A stretch of DNA of 64,000 bases, taken from assembly GCA_002197995.1 (NCBI GenBank), contig NGZR01000002.1, forward strand, positions 2,790,001 through 2,854,000, written 5' to 3'. Under the pieces are notes generated by a model. It made no database searches, was not told where the DNA came from, and saw only the letters and a list, made by a program, of their open reading frames with translations. A program made the position numbers and the translations under genes. Of the stretch, positions 18,783 to 31,860 are shown piece after piece; the stretch's first letter is position 1; the number at the start of each line of letters is the position of its first letter. This stretch comes from Gaeumannomyces sp. JS-464 (lineage: Eukaryota; Ascomycota; Sordariomycetes; Magnaporthales; Magnaporthaceae).

Positions 18783-21700
18783 CTACCTATCCACGACAAG
18801 CAAAGGATACTTGACGGGAGTACCATGCGCAACCTTTTTGAACCACCCGCTGACGGTCTCCGGCAAGCCCTCGGCCTCGGCCAGCTTCCTCCAAGTGTCG
18901 ACGTCCAGAACGCGCACTTCGGATGAGGGGTCCCTCCTGATAAAGTCGGCCAGGCCGCCCATGGACAGGTTCCGCGCGCCGATCCGGTGGCGGTAGTTGA
19001 TGTGGCCCCCTTCTCCCCCGGGGCCGACGAGGTCGCGCACTATCTCCCGCGCTACGTCGGGGGCCTCCACGAGGTTCAGGTGGCCGCGCAGGCTGGGGAA
19101 GACGGGGACGGCCTGCAGCGCGGCGGAGAAGCGGAGCAGGTTCTGGAACAGGTCGAACTGGGGGTCGTGGGCGCGGTGGATGTTGGAGGGCCGGTGGATC
19201 CACACCGGGAGGCGGCGGTGGCGGGCGTGCAGCTTCTCCAGGAAGCGCTCGCTGGCCCACTTTGAGGCCGTGTAGCCGTCCGAGCCGCCGTCGGGCGGGG
19301 GCTGGAAGGCCGAGGCCGACACCTCGGGGAAGGAGTCCAGCCCCGAGTAGAGCGAGACGCCGGCGGTGGAGACGAAGTGGAAGGGCACGAGGCGGCCCTG
19401 GTCCGCCGACATTTGCACCAGCTGCGCGGTCGAGCCGAGGTTCGCGCCCTTGATGGTCCGGTACGACTTCATGTGGGGAGACGTCGGCGCCGTTGTGGAC
19501 GATGGCGTGGGCCGACGAGAAGATGCGCCGCTCGGCCTCGGCGCCCAAGCCCAGGCGGGGCAGCGAGAGGTCGCCAGGGTGCACCTGCACCTTGCTGGAG
19601 CAGAGAAAGGGGTCCAGGGCGGCTGGCCTCCGGACCGCGACGCAGTGGATGGTCGAGACGCTGGCCTCGTCTATGAGGGCCCGGAGGAGCTGTTTGCCGA
19701 GGAGCCCCGTGGCGCCCGTGAGAACGACCACGGCGGGCCCGCGGCTTGGATAGGTGACCACCTCGAGCTTGTCTCGACCGATGATGCCCCGGAGGTTTCG
19801 GTCTGGCTCCGTCTCGAGTTCCCAGTCGATTCGGGACTGGGACTGTTCGGTCGACTTTTGCTCGACCAGCAGGCTCATGTCCTCCAGGGTGCTCGAGTCG
19901 AACATTGAGACGAGCGGGACGTTGACCCCGAACGCTTCTTGTATCTTCCTCTGCAGCACCACGAGGAGGAGCGAGTTTCCTCCTATGTGGAAAAAGTCCG
20001 ACGACCTCCGGACCAGAGCGTCGGCGCCGGCCGGCAGGACCTGGAGCCACGTGCGTCGCAGTCGCAGCTGGGCATCCGAAAGCACTTCATCGCCCTGCTT
20101 GGGAGCCCTTGGCGGCGAGCTGACCACGGCCGATAGGAGCGCAGCCGCGGCTTTCCGGTCCACCTTGCCGCTGATTGTCCTGGGAAGGGATGCCGTTTGC
20201 TGGATAATCGACGGCTTCTGAGCCCGCGGGAGCGGGGCTCGCCGTAGCACCGCTGCCAGGAAGTCCAAGTCTTCTTGCCGGTCGACCGAGGGGGAATCGG
20301 TGTCGAGGACCACGAGGACGGCAAGGAGAGGATCTGCTGCGCCTCTGGCCCCTGGCCGGTGGAGGCAGGCCAAAGCCTCCCGCAGCCGGCCCTCCCCCGC
20401 TTGGAGAATGGCCTCCTCGACGTCGGCAAGATCGATCCTGTTGCCTCTGAGCTTCACCTGCGTGTCGCCATCGACCCTGTCTAGGACGAAGAGCTCACCG
20501 TCCGGCCCTAGACGGCCAACGTCTCCCGTGCGGTGGACCGACGTCCAGCCCTTGAGGCAAAGGCCTGGGGGATATGCGCGTGGTCGAGGAACTTTGTCCC
20601 GGAGAGGTCGCTGTTATGCAGGTAGCCGAGAGCGACCTTTGCGCCCCCGATGACTATCTCGCCCGGCATCCCCACCGGGAGGGGGTCGAGGTTCTCGTCC
20701 ACGACGCAGATGGAGCAGTTTGGTGCTGCGCGGCCGGCAGAGATGGACACGGCTCCACCGGCCGCGGCGGCGTCCAGGAGTCGACGGTATGGCAGCTCCG
20801 TCCTGGTCGCCGAACACGTCGTCTCGGTCGGGCCGTAGGCGTTGAAGAGCCTCAGCTCCGGGAGGCCGATGGATTCCAGAGCCCGGAGCAGGGCGGGGTC
20901 GCAGGCTCGCCGCCGCAGACGGCCCGTCGCCAGTGCGTGGACCGGCCGAGGTCGGCAGCCGCAGAGCCGACCCAGGATAGGTACTCGGAAGGCGTCGCGC
21001 CCGTCAAGGTGATGGCCGAGTCGGCGATGCGCCTGCCGATGGCCTGGGCGTCGCCGCGCTGGCACCTGGGCAGCATGTGCAGCGACCCGCCAAAGGCCAT
21101 GGCGGAAAAGATTTGCGTTAGGGACATGTCGAAGCTGAGGGCGCTCTGGCACAGGACGCGCTCGACCCCAAAGTGGTACGTCGCGGATGAGAACTCGACC
21201 TCATGGACCAGGTTCTGATGTGAAAGGGTGATCCCCTTTGGGTTGCCGGTGGAGCCGCTGGTGTAAAGAACCGCCGCCGGGTCCGTAGGGTCCGTTTCTG
21301 GCAGGGCGAGGCTCGTGGGATTATTTGAGCCGTGGGTAGCCGCCGCGTGCAAGATGGGCGAGACGTCGAGGAGGAGCTTTTTCAGGCCACTGCGGCGTCT
21401 GCAAAGACATTGTCAACCAGGATCAATGCGGCGAGGCATGAGAGACGTTGCCGGCCAGTCGCGATATTGGTGTCGCTGGGTCCAAGGGCATATAGACACA
21501 GCCGACCATCCAAATGGCCAGAAGGGAGAGGACCCAGTTGGCACCCGGCTCTTGGAAGACGCCAATGATACCGCCGGGCGGGATTTCAAGTCCAGATATC
21601 GCCTCGGCGACGGCGACGACCGAGGACCAAGCTGCATCGTAGGTCAAGTGTCCGCCATCGACGTCCTCGATGGCCAGGCTGCGTCTGTGAGAAGATGATA

Positions 21701-23289
21701 CTTCAGCCACGCGATGAAGTAGCGTCTTGGGCCAGGTCGACTTGGCCAGTTGTCCTTGGCCTAGCTGGACAGCCTTGTTGAACGAATGGGTCCAAAAATG
21801 GACAGCTTGTCAACTCGACTTTCAGGCCCGGCCTGTTCCGCCAAGGACTGGACGAGGTGAAGGAAGCTGTCGATAAGCACCTCAGCGTCTGTATTGGAAT
21901 ACAGGCTCTCCTGGACGGCCAGTCTGATGACCGTCGGGGCTTGGCCAGAGTCAATGATATCGAGGCTGACATCGTAGGCCGCCCGGGCCCCTTGGTAGTA
22001 GCGGACCTCGAGCTCGCACTCGCCAAACGACTGCCCCTCCTTGGCCCCCCGATAGTCCACAAAGGCCTGGAAGACGGGGCTGTGCTCCGCCGAGCGCGGC
22101 AGCCCCAGCCTGCTCAGCATGACGCCGAAGGGGACGGCCGAGTGCGCGAGGCCTTCCTGTATCGCCTGCTTGGTATCTTGGGCGACGTGCTGAAAAGTCT
22201 CGCGCAGGGTCGATCGGAACCTGAGCGGCAGCAGGTTGAGATACATGCCCACGGCGTCGAGCGCGTCGGCCCCGAGGCGGTTGGCGTCCGCTATCCCGAC
22301 GCAAAAGTCGTCGGTCCCGGCCAGCCTGGCGAGGAGCACGCGGAAGACCGAGAGGTAGAAGCAGAAGTTTGTAACGCGCAGCTGCCGGGTCCTGTCACGC
22401 ACCATTGCCATGGTGGAAGGGTCGAGTCGTCTCTCGACCTCGGCCGTTCGATACTCCACCAGAGGGGTCCGAGCCTTGGCGGCGTTTGGGAGCGGCAGGA
22501 TTCCGAGTTTGCCTGGGGGGTGGGCGAGTTTGTCCCGCCAGAACCGAACGTGCTCGTCCCAGTCGCCCCGATCCAAGGCTTCGTGCTGGCGTTGGGAAAA
22601 GTTCATGTACTGCAAGGGGGATCCTAGGAGGGTGTTCCCCTTGTAAACGCACCCGAGCTCGGACAGGAGCACCTGGAGGCTGATGCCATCCATGTTGATA
22701 TGGTGGAATCCAAACATCAAATGATGCTCCGTGGGCGAGGTCGAGGCGACAACAATCCGCACGCTTTTGCCCTTGTCGAGCTCGTACTTGTGCCGTACGA
22801 GGCTTTGGATCGCTGACGAGACTTGGTCTCCTCGAGAAAGCTGAATGAGCTCAAGGTGGAGGGTCGGGTCGGCAAAGACGAGCTGCCTGGCCACGCCTCG
22901 CTCGTCCACCTCTACTCCAGTCCTGAGCGCTTCGTGGCGCTCAGAGATGGCCTCGACTGCCCTGGACAGTCTCTGAACGTCCAGCCTTCCCGTCATCCGG
23001 TACACGACCGTATTGTTTAGAGTCGACGTGTCAGACATGAAGTTCTGCACAAACCAGAACATGTCCTGGCCGATCGACAAAGGGCCACGGCGTTGGACAA
23101 CGTTACCGGAGACTCCCGTCTCGGTCGCCGCCCGCTCCTTGACGAATGAGACCGATGTGGTGGGGGAGCTGGCAGGGGTGTCGAAGGCGGGAAATTGGGA
23201 CACTGTAGACACTGGACTGGGCACCGGGCTCTCGCTCTGCTCGCTGCCCGCGCCCGGCGTGGTCGTCAAGTCCAGATCCAGCTTGGAGA
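18783..23289 (-). other. NRPS half: C, A, T, terminal reductase
   Basis: C domain (about 23080-21790) has the complete H-H-x3-D-G motif as H-H-I-N-M-D-G near 22690-22710. A domain (about 21700-20100): core A3 Y-T-S-G-S-T-G-N-P-K-G near 21240, S-F-D-M-S in A4, A5 N-A-Y-G-P-T-E near 20840, A7 R-T-G-D-V-G-R-L near 20515, A8 near 20450 and A10 S-G-K-V-D-R-K near 20160. T domain: H-I-G-G-N-S-L near 19980. R domain (about 19760-18783): V-L-T-G-A-T-G-L-L-G NADPH motif near 19710, F-V-S-T-A-G, and D-G-Y-T-A-S-K-W with Tyr and Lys both present. The intact Ser/Thr-Tyr-Lys set fits reductive release to an aldehyde rather than the redox-inactive Dieckmann-type domain, though Dieckmann-type domains can keep some of these residues, so this is inference. 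The amino acid substrate is not predicted. Confidence 0.88.
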
Positions 23290-26200
23290 GGGCATTGGCG
23301 ATGATTCCGCCGATAGTCACGCCGCCCAGGATCTCGAGGGTTGAGATGCTGACGCCAAACGTCTTGTGGAACCAGCTCCGGACCTCGACGGCGATCAGGG
23401 AGTCGAACCCGAGCTGGTCGGTGGCCGAGTTGAGGATGGCTGCTTCGTTCTCCGTCTGTGAGGCAGAGAGATGGAGCATGCTCTGGAGCTTGGCGAGGAA
23501 CGAGTCTGATGATGAATGTTATGGAGATATGTTAGTAACCTGTGCCCTGTCGCTTCTACATTGATACCAAAAACAGACTGTGCTTACCCTTGACTATCAG
23601 CTCCGCCTCATCTATAGACGAGGCCGAGGCCAACATCTCACGCGGCGTCTGCTTGGTGCCGCCATCCACCCGCTTGCTAGCAACCGACGTCGTCGCCGCG
23701 CCATAATCCAGCATGTGGGAGAGTCGCGGGTCGTCGGCCCAGGGGGCCTGGCGGCCGAGTCAGCCGCGAACCTCTCGGCCCCGATGGTGATCTCGTGGTC
23801 AAGCCCGGACTCCGCAGGGCTGGCGAGGACGGCCTCTGCAAACGCGTGGTGGAGGTCGTCCTCCGAGATCCACCTGAAGCCGCTCTTGCGGAGACCCTCC
23901 CTCTCGGACCGGCCGAGCTTGTTGGACGCGTAGCCGATGCCGATGACGAGGCCGAGGTTGAGGACCGACGCGGGCCTCCCGGCCTGCCTGCGTCGGGCCG
24001 CGAGGCTGGCCATGTACGAGTTGGCGGCCGTGTAGTTTGACTGGCCGTGGCTGCCGAACACGGCGGCTATGGACGAGAACAAGACGAAAAAGTCGAGCGG
24101 CCCGCCCTCCTGGCCGGTCAGCAGGCGGTCGAGGTTGGCGCTGCCTCGGACCTTTGGCGCCGCGACCTTTGCCATGCTCTCGGCGTCCATCGAGCGGACG
24201 GGCTTGTCGTCGAGCACCATTGCCCCGTGCGCCAAGCCGGCCAGTGGGGGCATGCGTTTTGTGATGACGCCGTGTGCCGAGGCGAGGCTGGCCTCGTCGG
24301 CCACGTCGGCCGGGACGACCTCGACGGCCGCTCCGTTCTCGCGGCGCACCTTGCCGATCCACTTTGCATCGACTTTCGGATCGCGGCTGCTGAGCGCCAG
24401 GTGCCGCGCCCCCTTGGCCACCATCCATTCGCAGAGGGACAGCCCCAGGTCGCCCGTGAGCCCGACGAGCCAGTAGGTCCTGTCCGGGCGGAGGGCTATC
24501 TGGCGGTGGCTGGGCGAGATGCGCACCATGGGGCTGCTGGTGGCGCCGCCGGCTTCCCATCTGATCATCCCGCCCTGCACGTGTACGGGCAGCGGCCGAA
24601 GCTGTCAAGGGAAAGAGCCTCGAGGGGTGGCACTGACAGACCCCAAGAGGCTCGGTAGGCGGTTGACAGCTGCGAGGACCACGACGACGAGGTCATGGCG
24701 CCATGACAGCCCTGATTGTGGTCTAGTGTTGAATAGTAATCTCGCATCAGTGATGGACTCGGCGCTGCGTCGATGATACGTATGGATGCAGGCAGGCAGT
24801 CCCTTATGCCCCTCGCAAGCGACTGCTCGGGCATCTTGGCGTTGGGAACGTGGGCGAAATACCCGACACGTCGACCCAGCTTGGCCTCGATCCCAGAAGT
24901 CGGGGAAGAGGGATGCAAAAAGACGAAGCCCTTCCTCCTGCGGCTCGAAGTCTTGATGACGCTGACTTGATGCTCCGGGGCCATAAGATCGACGGCCGCC
25001 GCGAGCTGACGGCTGGCTCATGCAGTATCAGGGCCTCGCCCTCTGGGACGAACGAGAGTATGTACTTGGCCTGGAGAATGGACGCAACCTGAGTCAGCAG
25101 CTCCCGGGCCGTCGTGAGCATGGTGCACCTCGACGGGCGGGCAGGCCGGCTTGACCATCCTTGCGCAGTGTCTGCTGAGAGCCAAAACGTCGGCGTTCCT
25201 CTCGCCCGAGGCCGTCCTCCCAATGACGACGTAGGCCTGGCCCCCTCGGAGCATGGGAACGGGGAAGGCCGTGGACGCGTCGACCTCGATGCCCGCCAGG
25301 TCTGCATGCTGGGGGTGTTGCTTTGCCGAAGAGGCCGAGTGTGGCGTGCCGTCCGCCTCGTACTCGAGCCAGCCCTCGACCGAGAGCCGGACCGGCTTGC
25401 CGTCGTGTGGGCGGTAGATGGCCCTGCGGCTTGCATTGTACCTGTCGTCGAGGGAGGCGTTGCTGACCAGGCGAGGGATCTCGAGCCGCCCGTGCCGATG
25501 GACCAGCTCGCGCTCGTCGGAATAGAGCACAGAGTCTTGCTTGTCCTCGACGGACCACGTCTTGGTAAGCTCGAGCTCGAGCAGCGACTTGGCAATGACT
25601 GAATGGTCAGGTAGGCTCCCGTCCACGAAATCGATAGACCGGACTCTGGTCTCGGGCATCTCCCAGAAAATGGTGCGGAAGAAGCCGAGCAGCATGTTGG
25701 ACTCGGGGCTCTTGTCCTTGGCGTTGTGGGTGATGCATAGGAGCGTGGGGCAGCTCGTCAGGACGTCCTTCAGGGCTGACATGGTCTGATGGTTCGCGTC
25801 GATGATGTCTCCAAAAACAGGGCTGTCCAGATCGCCTAGCGACAGGACCGTGGCGCCCAGATGTTTGGCCCTGTCCAGCTCGCCTAGCCTGTCGATATGA
25901 AAGATGGACATGTAGTGCGCCTCCAGCGTCTCGACCAGTCTGCTGACCAGCCTCGCCGTCGCCATCGTCGCGCCCCCCACGATGAGCAGCCTGGGATACA
26001 GAGTCGAGCTGGAGAGCGGCTTCCTGAGCAGCCGAATCCTCTCGTCGACAGCCTGCGCGGATATAACCGAGAGGGGAAACGGCAGCCGGTCGGGGTCCGG
26101 GGTGATGGAGTCGATGTGGGAGAAGCCGGTGCGCCCGAGGAGCGAGTCCCACTCGTCGGGGCCGACGCATGGCGACAGGGTGCGGCCCTCGGCGTCGCCT

Positions 26201-29200
26201 ATCCACCACTGCGGGAGCGTGCCGAACACGAAGCCCAGCCTGATGGGGTTGTTGTCTGTGATCTCGAGCATGACGAGAAAGCCCCCCGGCCTGAGCAGCC
26301 GTCTGACGTTGGAAAGAGTGCGCTCCAGGTTGGACGTGGCGTGCAGCACCAGGGACGCGACGACCAGGTCGTAGAAATGTGGCTTGAATCCCTGCTCGAC
26401 GATATCTTGCTCGACGTCGAGGCTCAGAAAGGTCATCTTGTCGACTCGCTCCTCAAACACGTCCCGCGCCTTCTCGAAGAAGCCGATGGAGACATCCGTG
26501 TACGTGTACGAGGCGAAGCCGTTTCCAATTTCCGAGAAGATAGCCTTGGTGGCGCTGCCGGTTCCAGCTCCTGTGCGTGCCCCCGGTGTTAGCGTCTCTG
26601 CGGGGACAGCATTATAGAGGGATAGGCAAGCTAGGGAAAAGTTTGATGCTTACCAACTTCGAGAACATTCATGCCAGGATATCGGTGAGACAGGTGCCCG
26701 ACGGTCCTGGCCAGGTAGTGAATATAGCTCTTGTTCGTCATGCCATGGGAGTAGTAGTCGTCCAGCAGGCCGTCCCGAAGCAGGTGCTCCAGCATCGTTC
26801 CCCCGTCCTGTACAACCTGGGCAACATTCTCGCCCACGGCCTCGATCACCCTCCTGTCCAGGTTGTCGGGGTACTTGGCCTTGATGGCGGAAGCAACCTC
26901 GGGCGTGTCCAGCAGCCACGACTTTTGCACGTAGGGGTGCACTCCGGACTCGACCAGCCCCAACACATGGACCACGTAGTCAAAGTACCTGCGCCAGGCC
27001 CCCCGCCTGCGCTGCGGATGGCCAGGGTCCACCGCACTGTCCAGTTTTTCTATGTATAGCAGGGACAGCCTCTCCAGGTCCGAGGCGAGCTCGTAGTCGC
27101 GCTCCGTGGCTCGCCCGTCCCAGCAGGCGGCGGCGGCGTCGGGGAGGGCGGCTGACCAGCGCGTGCTGAAGAAGAGGCGGCTGTCGCTTTCGGCCGGAGC
27201 GGGGCTGAGCGGGGTGCACTGGAGGCCTTGTATCTGTACTAGCGCCTTCCCGCCGCCCGTGAGCAGGTCGACGTCGCCGCACAGCCCGGCCCCGTCCCTG
27301 TCGGGGATGGCCGACATGAAGCCAAGGCTCTGGTCGCCGCCATCGTCGGCGGCGCTCAGGGCGGCCTCGAGATGGAGGGTGAAGGCCCTTATGCGCCTGG
27401 GCACATGGACGGACCAGAGACGGCCGTCGTCCGGGTGACAATAGGCCAGCAGGATGCTTTGTATGGCGGCATCTAGCGTGGCGGGATGAAGCGCCATGGC
27501 GCCGCTCGGCGCGGGCGTGATGTCGCCCTTGGCGGCGCTGAGCTTCCTCGACGCACGGCGAATGGCGCGGAAGGGCCCAGTGTAGCCATAGCCCAGTTCC
27601 TCCCAAGAACGGTAGAGGTGGTCCTCTGGCATGGGCCGCATGAGCGGATCCGTGCCCGTATCTAACAGGCTCGGTTTGGGGAGCTCTTCCTCATCAGGGT
27701 CCTCGTTTGGTGACGCCACCAGGAGCACGTCCACCATCCCTTGGCAGCCAGGGAAAGCTTGTCTCCCGAGCCGGAGTAGAGGCTGAAGAAGGCTTCAATA
27801 TTGACCCCTTGGACGCGACGCACGCCAGTCAAGGTGCAGATGGACTCGACGCCGGAGCCGTCGATTGGCATGACCAGAGCCTGGACAATGTCGACGTCTC
27901 TGATGCTGATGCTCCGTATCACGTCTACGCCCTCCTTGTCCTGGGCGAGCTCCCGCGCGGCCTCGATGGCGATGCACAAGTACCCAGCCGCTGAGAAGAC
28001 GGTCTGGCCCTGGACTTTGTGCCCGGAGAGCCACGGCAGCTCCGACTCCAAAAGGATGTTCCTCCATCTCATGTCGGTGCTTACGCTGTCCGGGAGGGGG
28101 CTGCCAAGGAGAGGGTGGGCAGGCCTCCCGCGGAGGCGGAAAGCCCTGGCGTGGCGCGTCTCGTGCCAAAGGTCGCCGTGGTGGTCCCAGTGGTACGTGG
28201 GCAGCCTCCTCGGCACCGCGCGGATTTTGCTGCTGGGTGAGTACAGGAGCCGGTCCACGGCCTTCAAGTCGGGCTCTAGCCCCGCCTCGACCATCAGAGC
28301 CAGACCCTCCTGTATTGACCGGCTGTCCTCCTGCCCTCGCCTCAGCAGCGACGCATAAGGGATTCTGCAGCCGGGCCAGAGGGCCTGCAGCGTCTGCGTG
28401 ACGGGACCCCTTAAGGCTGGGTGTGGCCCAATCTCGACGACGAGGCCAAAGGGGCCCAGCTCACGGCAGGCTGCCTCTATGGCCTGGGAGAAGAGAACGG
28501 GCTGGACCATGTTGTCAACCCAATATCCCATATCGAGCGGGGATCCGGCGACGTCCCGGACTCGAACGCTGGAGAACCAGCGAGCGGCAGTGGCCGTTGT
28601 CGAGCCAGAGGCGAAGCCTTGTATGCTCTCCAGAGACTTGGAGTATGCCCAAGCGCACGGCTGCATGTGGTGAGAATGGTAGGCCTTGTCGACAAAGATT
28701 CGCCTCGGCTTTATGGATCGGTCCTTGAGCAGCTCCTCCTCGGCCTCGGCGATGGCATCCTCGTCGCCGGACAAGGTCACGCTTCCCTGCGAATTGCTTG
28801 CGGCCACTCTCAGCCTGTCGCGGAACCGAGGTTGTTGGCAGAATACACGAGCCTCTTCGTAAGACATTGGGACCGCGGACATTGCTCCCCTCTGCCCGCC
28901 CGGGCCTCCCGCGAGCTTGGCGTTCACGCCGCGGTAGTAGGCCGTGGCCAGCGCCGACTCCGCCGAGAGACGCCCAGCGGCGTACGCTGCAGCGATCTCA
29001 CCAGAGGAATGTCCCACGACCGCATCCAGAGAAACGCCGGCATGAGCGAGAACGTCCACTAGCAGAATCTGTACCATTGTGCACAACGGCTGGGAGAGTT
29101 CTGCCCGCATCATGCTGGCGCAAGACCCTTGCCCCGGTGCCGGCGAGAGAAGATGGCTCACCAGGGAGTATCCCGCGGTGCGTCTTGGGCCGGTATCTTG

Positions 29201-31049
29201 TCCAGGAGCAGCTTCTCGAGCTCCAAGGCCCGTCGCTGTGCCCAGGGCGACCTTTTAAGAAGCCCAGTCACCATGCCGGCATACTGAGCTCCTTGGCCGG
29301 TGAAGATGCCCAAAGACTTTGGCGCACCGCCGCTTGGCTTGACCCAGTCGCGCTCACGTAGCCTTTCCGACAGCTTGGAGGAGAGCTCCTTCGCAGTCCG
29401 GGCTGGAACGGCAACTCTATAGGGGAGCAAGCTTCTCCGACAGGACGCTAGGGATAAATCCCCCATGTCGACGTCGGGGTGCTGGCTGAGCCAACCCAAG
29501 AGTCTTTGGATCCCTCCGGACAAAGAGGAATCGCTCTTGGCAGACACGACCGTTGGGAGAAACGACTCCGACTCTGGCACGGGAAGTGAAGACTGATTGT
29601 TGTCGAAGCTTTCCAGAATGGCGTGCGCGTTTGTGCCTCCAAAGCCAAAGCTGTTGACGCTGGCGCGACGCGGCTGGCCACGCGGCGGCTCTGGCCAAGG
29701 CACGGCCACCGCCGGGACTTGCAAGCCCCCGTAAAAGGGCTCTACCCTGGGGCTGAGCTCGTGGAAGTGCTTGTTGGGGAACACAGTCCGGCGCTGCAGG
29801 GCCAAGGCCGCCTTTATCAGACCGGCCAGGCCGGCCGTCCCCTCGGTATGCCCGACCACCGTCTTCGCCGAGCCGACATAGAGCAGCCGCGACGAGGCTC
29901 TCTCCTTACCAAACACGCAATGGATCGCCTCAGCCTCGGCCGGGTCACCGGCCGGTGTGCCGGTGCCGTGGGCCTCAAAGTACTGCGGGCCGTCTCTGCT
30001 CAGATCCAGACCCGCCCTGGCGTATACGCGGCGGATCAGGGCCGCCTGGGACTCTGCGCTGGGCGTCGTGATGCCATTGGTGCGGCCGTCCTGGCAAACG
30101 CCCGTCTCGCGAACGACGCATTCGACAAAGTCGCCATCCGCCACTGCGTCGCTCAGCCGTTTCAAAACGACGGCGGCCACGCCCTCGCCCCGCGCGTACC
30201 CGTTTGCTCCGGCATCCCACATTCGACTGATGCCGTCTGGGGAGAGCATGTTGAGGTTGGATTCTGTGATGTACCACTCCGGGCCCAAGAGGAGGTTCGA
30301 CCCACCGACGATGGCCAGGTTCGCCTCTCCCAGGCGGAGGGTCTGGACGGCTTGGTGGAGGGCGACGAGGCTTGACGAACAGGCCGTGTCTATCGTCATT
30401 GATGGACCCCGGAGATCCCATGTGTACGAGATGCGATTAGCCATGATGCTGCGGCCAACGCCCGTCGCCTGCTCAAAACAACGAGTTGTTAGGCTTCCAT
30501 CCCATGTGTGCCATTTCGGGAGAGAGAGAAAAAAAAAATGAAGAAATTGGGAATAGCGCTAGAGTCACAGGCCTACCTACGTACCTGGTATCTAGGCGCC
30601 GCGTCAATATCGCGCATCAAAATGTTTTCATAGTCACCGCACATCAGGCCAACGTAGACGGCGGTATCGGAACCCTTGAGCTGCCCGACCGAGACATTGG
30701 CCCCCTCCAAGGCCTCATATACAGTCTCGAGCAGTAGGCGCTGCTGGGGGTCCATGGCAGCAGCCTCAACCGCCGTAATGTTGAAGAAGCCGTTGTCGAA
30801 CTGGCGGACGTTGCCATCGAGGAAGTACGACTTTTGAACGTTGGTGCTGCCATGTTGCTGTGCGTCCGGGTGGTAGAAGCCACCAATATGGAAACGATCA
30901 TCAGGTATGGTTCGGGACAAGTCGGGGGGGTCCAACAAAAGACTCTCAAACTCCGAGGGCGAAGATGCGCCTGGAAAACGGCACCCAATGCCAACCACTG
31001 CAATTGGTTCATTGACTTTGTAGATAGATGACATTGTGTGTGAGTGCAT
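18783..31049 (-). CDS. Hybrid highly reducing PKS-NRPS megasynthase
   Basis: This is the core enzyme of a secondary-metabolite cluster. Domain order is KS-AT-DH-CMeT-KR-ACP-C-A-T-R, about 4,000 residues, the usual size for fungal PKS-NRPS hybrids. It would build a methylated reduced polyketide, condense it with one amino acid and release the amide. Three introns are visible: 30469-30584, 26571-26653 and 23506-23587, each with GT...AG ends that restore the frame and join conserved motifs. Start is 31049 or the Met at 31034. Twelve single-base frame breaks lie near 29175, 27735, 25105, 25000, 24590, 23745, 21790, 21445, 21380, 20925, 20545 and 19480; ten read as a missing base, two as an extra base. 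All catalytic motifs survive. No enoyl-reductase cofactor motif is seen between CMeT and KR, so a trans-ER may be needed; none is in the window. The product cannot be named from sequence. Confidence 0.92.
23290..31049 (-). other. PKS half: KS, AT, DH, CMeT, KR, ACP
   Basis: KS (about 31020-29590): D-T-A-C-S-S-S, E-A-H-G-T-G-T and G-H-T-E-G give an intact Cys-His-His set. AT (about 29290-28380): G-H-S-S-G-E nucleophile and a Y-H-S-H-H-M block. DH (about 28110-27200): L-S-G-H-K-V-Q-G-Q with the catalytic His, though the H-x3-G-x4-P motif ends in Ser, not Pro; the partner Asp is in H-P-A-T-L-D. CMeT (about 27000-26200): V-L-E-V-G-A-G-T-G, split by intron 2, is a proper SAM motif I. A structural region (about 26000-25000) precedes the KR, whose Rossmann motif G-L-T-G-D-L-G-L lies near 24475 and whose Ser and Tyr are in F-S-S-I-A-A-V-F-G and S-N-Y-T-A-A-N near 24060. 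ACP (23505-23290): G-F-D-S-L phosphopantetheine site near 23408. Confidence 0.9.
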
Positions 31050-31860
31050 ATCATGTTGGGAAGGTCATACGGCCCGGTCCCAAGCACATACCGACAGTTT
31101 ATTACCTCTTTAATTTATATTCACCGGTTTGAGCACCGTCGTGCCAGCCGCTATTCGTAGCCGGTAGATAGGTAAGTAGGTAGGTCCCCATCGAGGCATA
31201 TACCAGGGAACCCTTCTAGTCTATGGTTTGCAAGTACCAGGAGAAGCGTCGTATGGCTAACTTGGTCCAGATCTCAGCCCCGGCTGAGTGTCTCGAGGCT
31301 CCTCTTCGCTTTCCATGCCCTCCCCGCGCCTTGAATCGGTTGCTCACTTGGCGACGTCGTTTTGAAATGGAAAAAAAAACTTGTTTGTTGTTGGAAGAAC
31401 AGCCAAAGACCACACCAAGATCCGGGGATCCCGGGCCGGAAACTTCCAGGTTGGGTGCCACCTATACACTTGGTCATCCTGTATGCCGTCGCCGGCAAAG
31501 CCTTCAGCTCGCTGTCGCGATTCAGGAGAAGCGCTATCAAGAGGTTGATGTTGCCAAACAAGGATGTTAATACTTGAAAAAAAGGTGCTAAGGCTCCTAG
31601 CATGCGTATGCCTTGAGCAAGTTAGGTATCCTCCTCGGAGCATATCTGAAAGTCTATAACATGTCGAGGGTATCGCAGTTGCCAGGCAAGATTTATTTCC
31701 TCAGACTTTGGGGTATCAGGGATCAATCATTGTCCCCCAAGAAATATCGAGTGAACAAGCACGGTTGAGCCGGTTATATCAACCTGCTAACCCCGACCAT
31801 GATGAAGATGGAGGCGGGGCAAATCAGCGCAGGGACTAGATCCACGTCAAATCCGCCACA
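31050..31860. promoter_or_regulatory. Bidirectional promoter of PKS-NRPS and P450-1
   Basis: The synthase starts leftward at 31049 and the P450 rightward at 31861, leaving 811 bases for both promoters. It holds a GGTAGATAGGTAAGTAGGTAGG tract near 31161-31184 close to the synthase start and an A-run near 31371-31378. Short overlapping open frames at 31216-31640 are not convincing genes. No palindrome of the zinc-cluster (CGG-N-CCG) type stood out. Confidence 0.45.

Noticed and set aside
18783..31049. Calling the PKS-NRPS a pseudogene because of its frame breaks
   Set aside because: Every catalytic motif is intact and the same kind of one-base breaks occurs in an essential gene (bdp1) and in the ABC transporter, so sequence error is more likely.
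31216..31640. Small open frames in the divergent promoter
   Set aside because: They overlap on both strands, lack motifs and fall in the expected promoter of two real genes.
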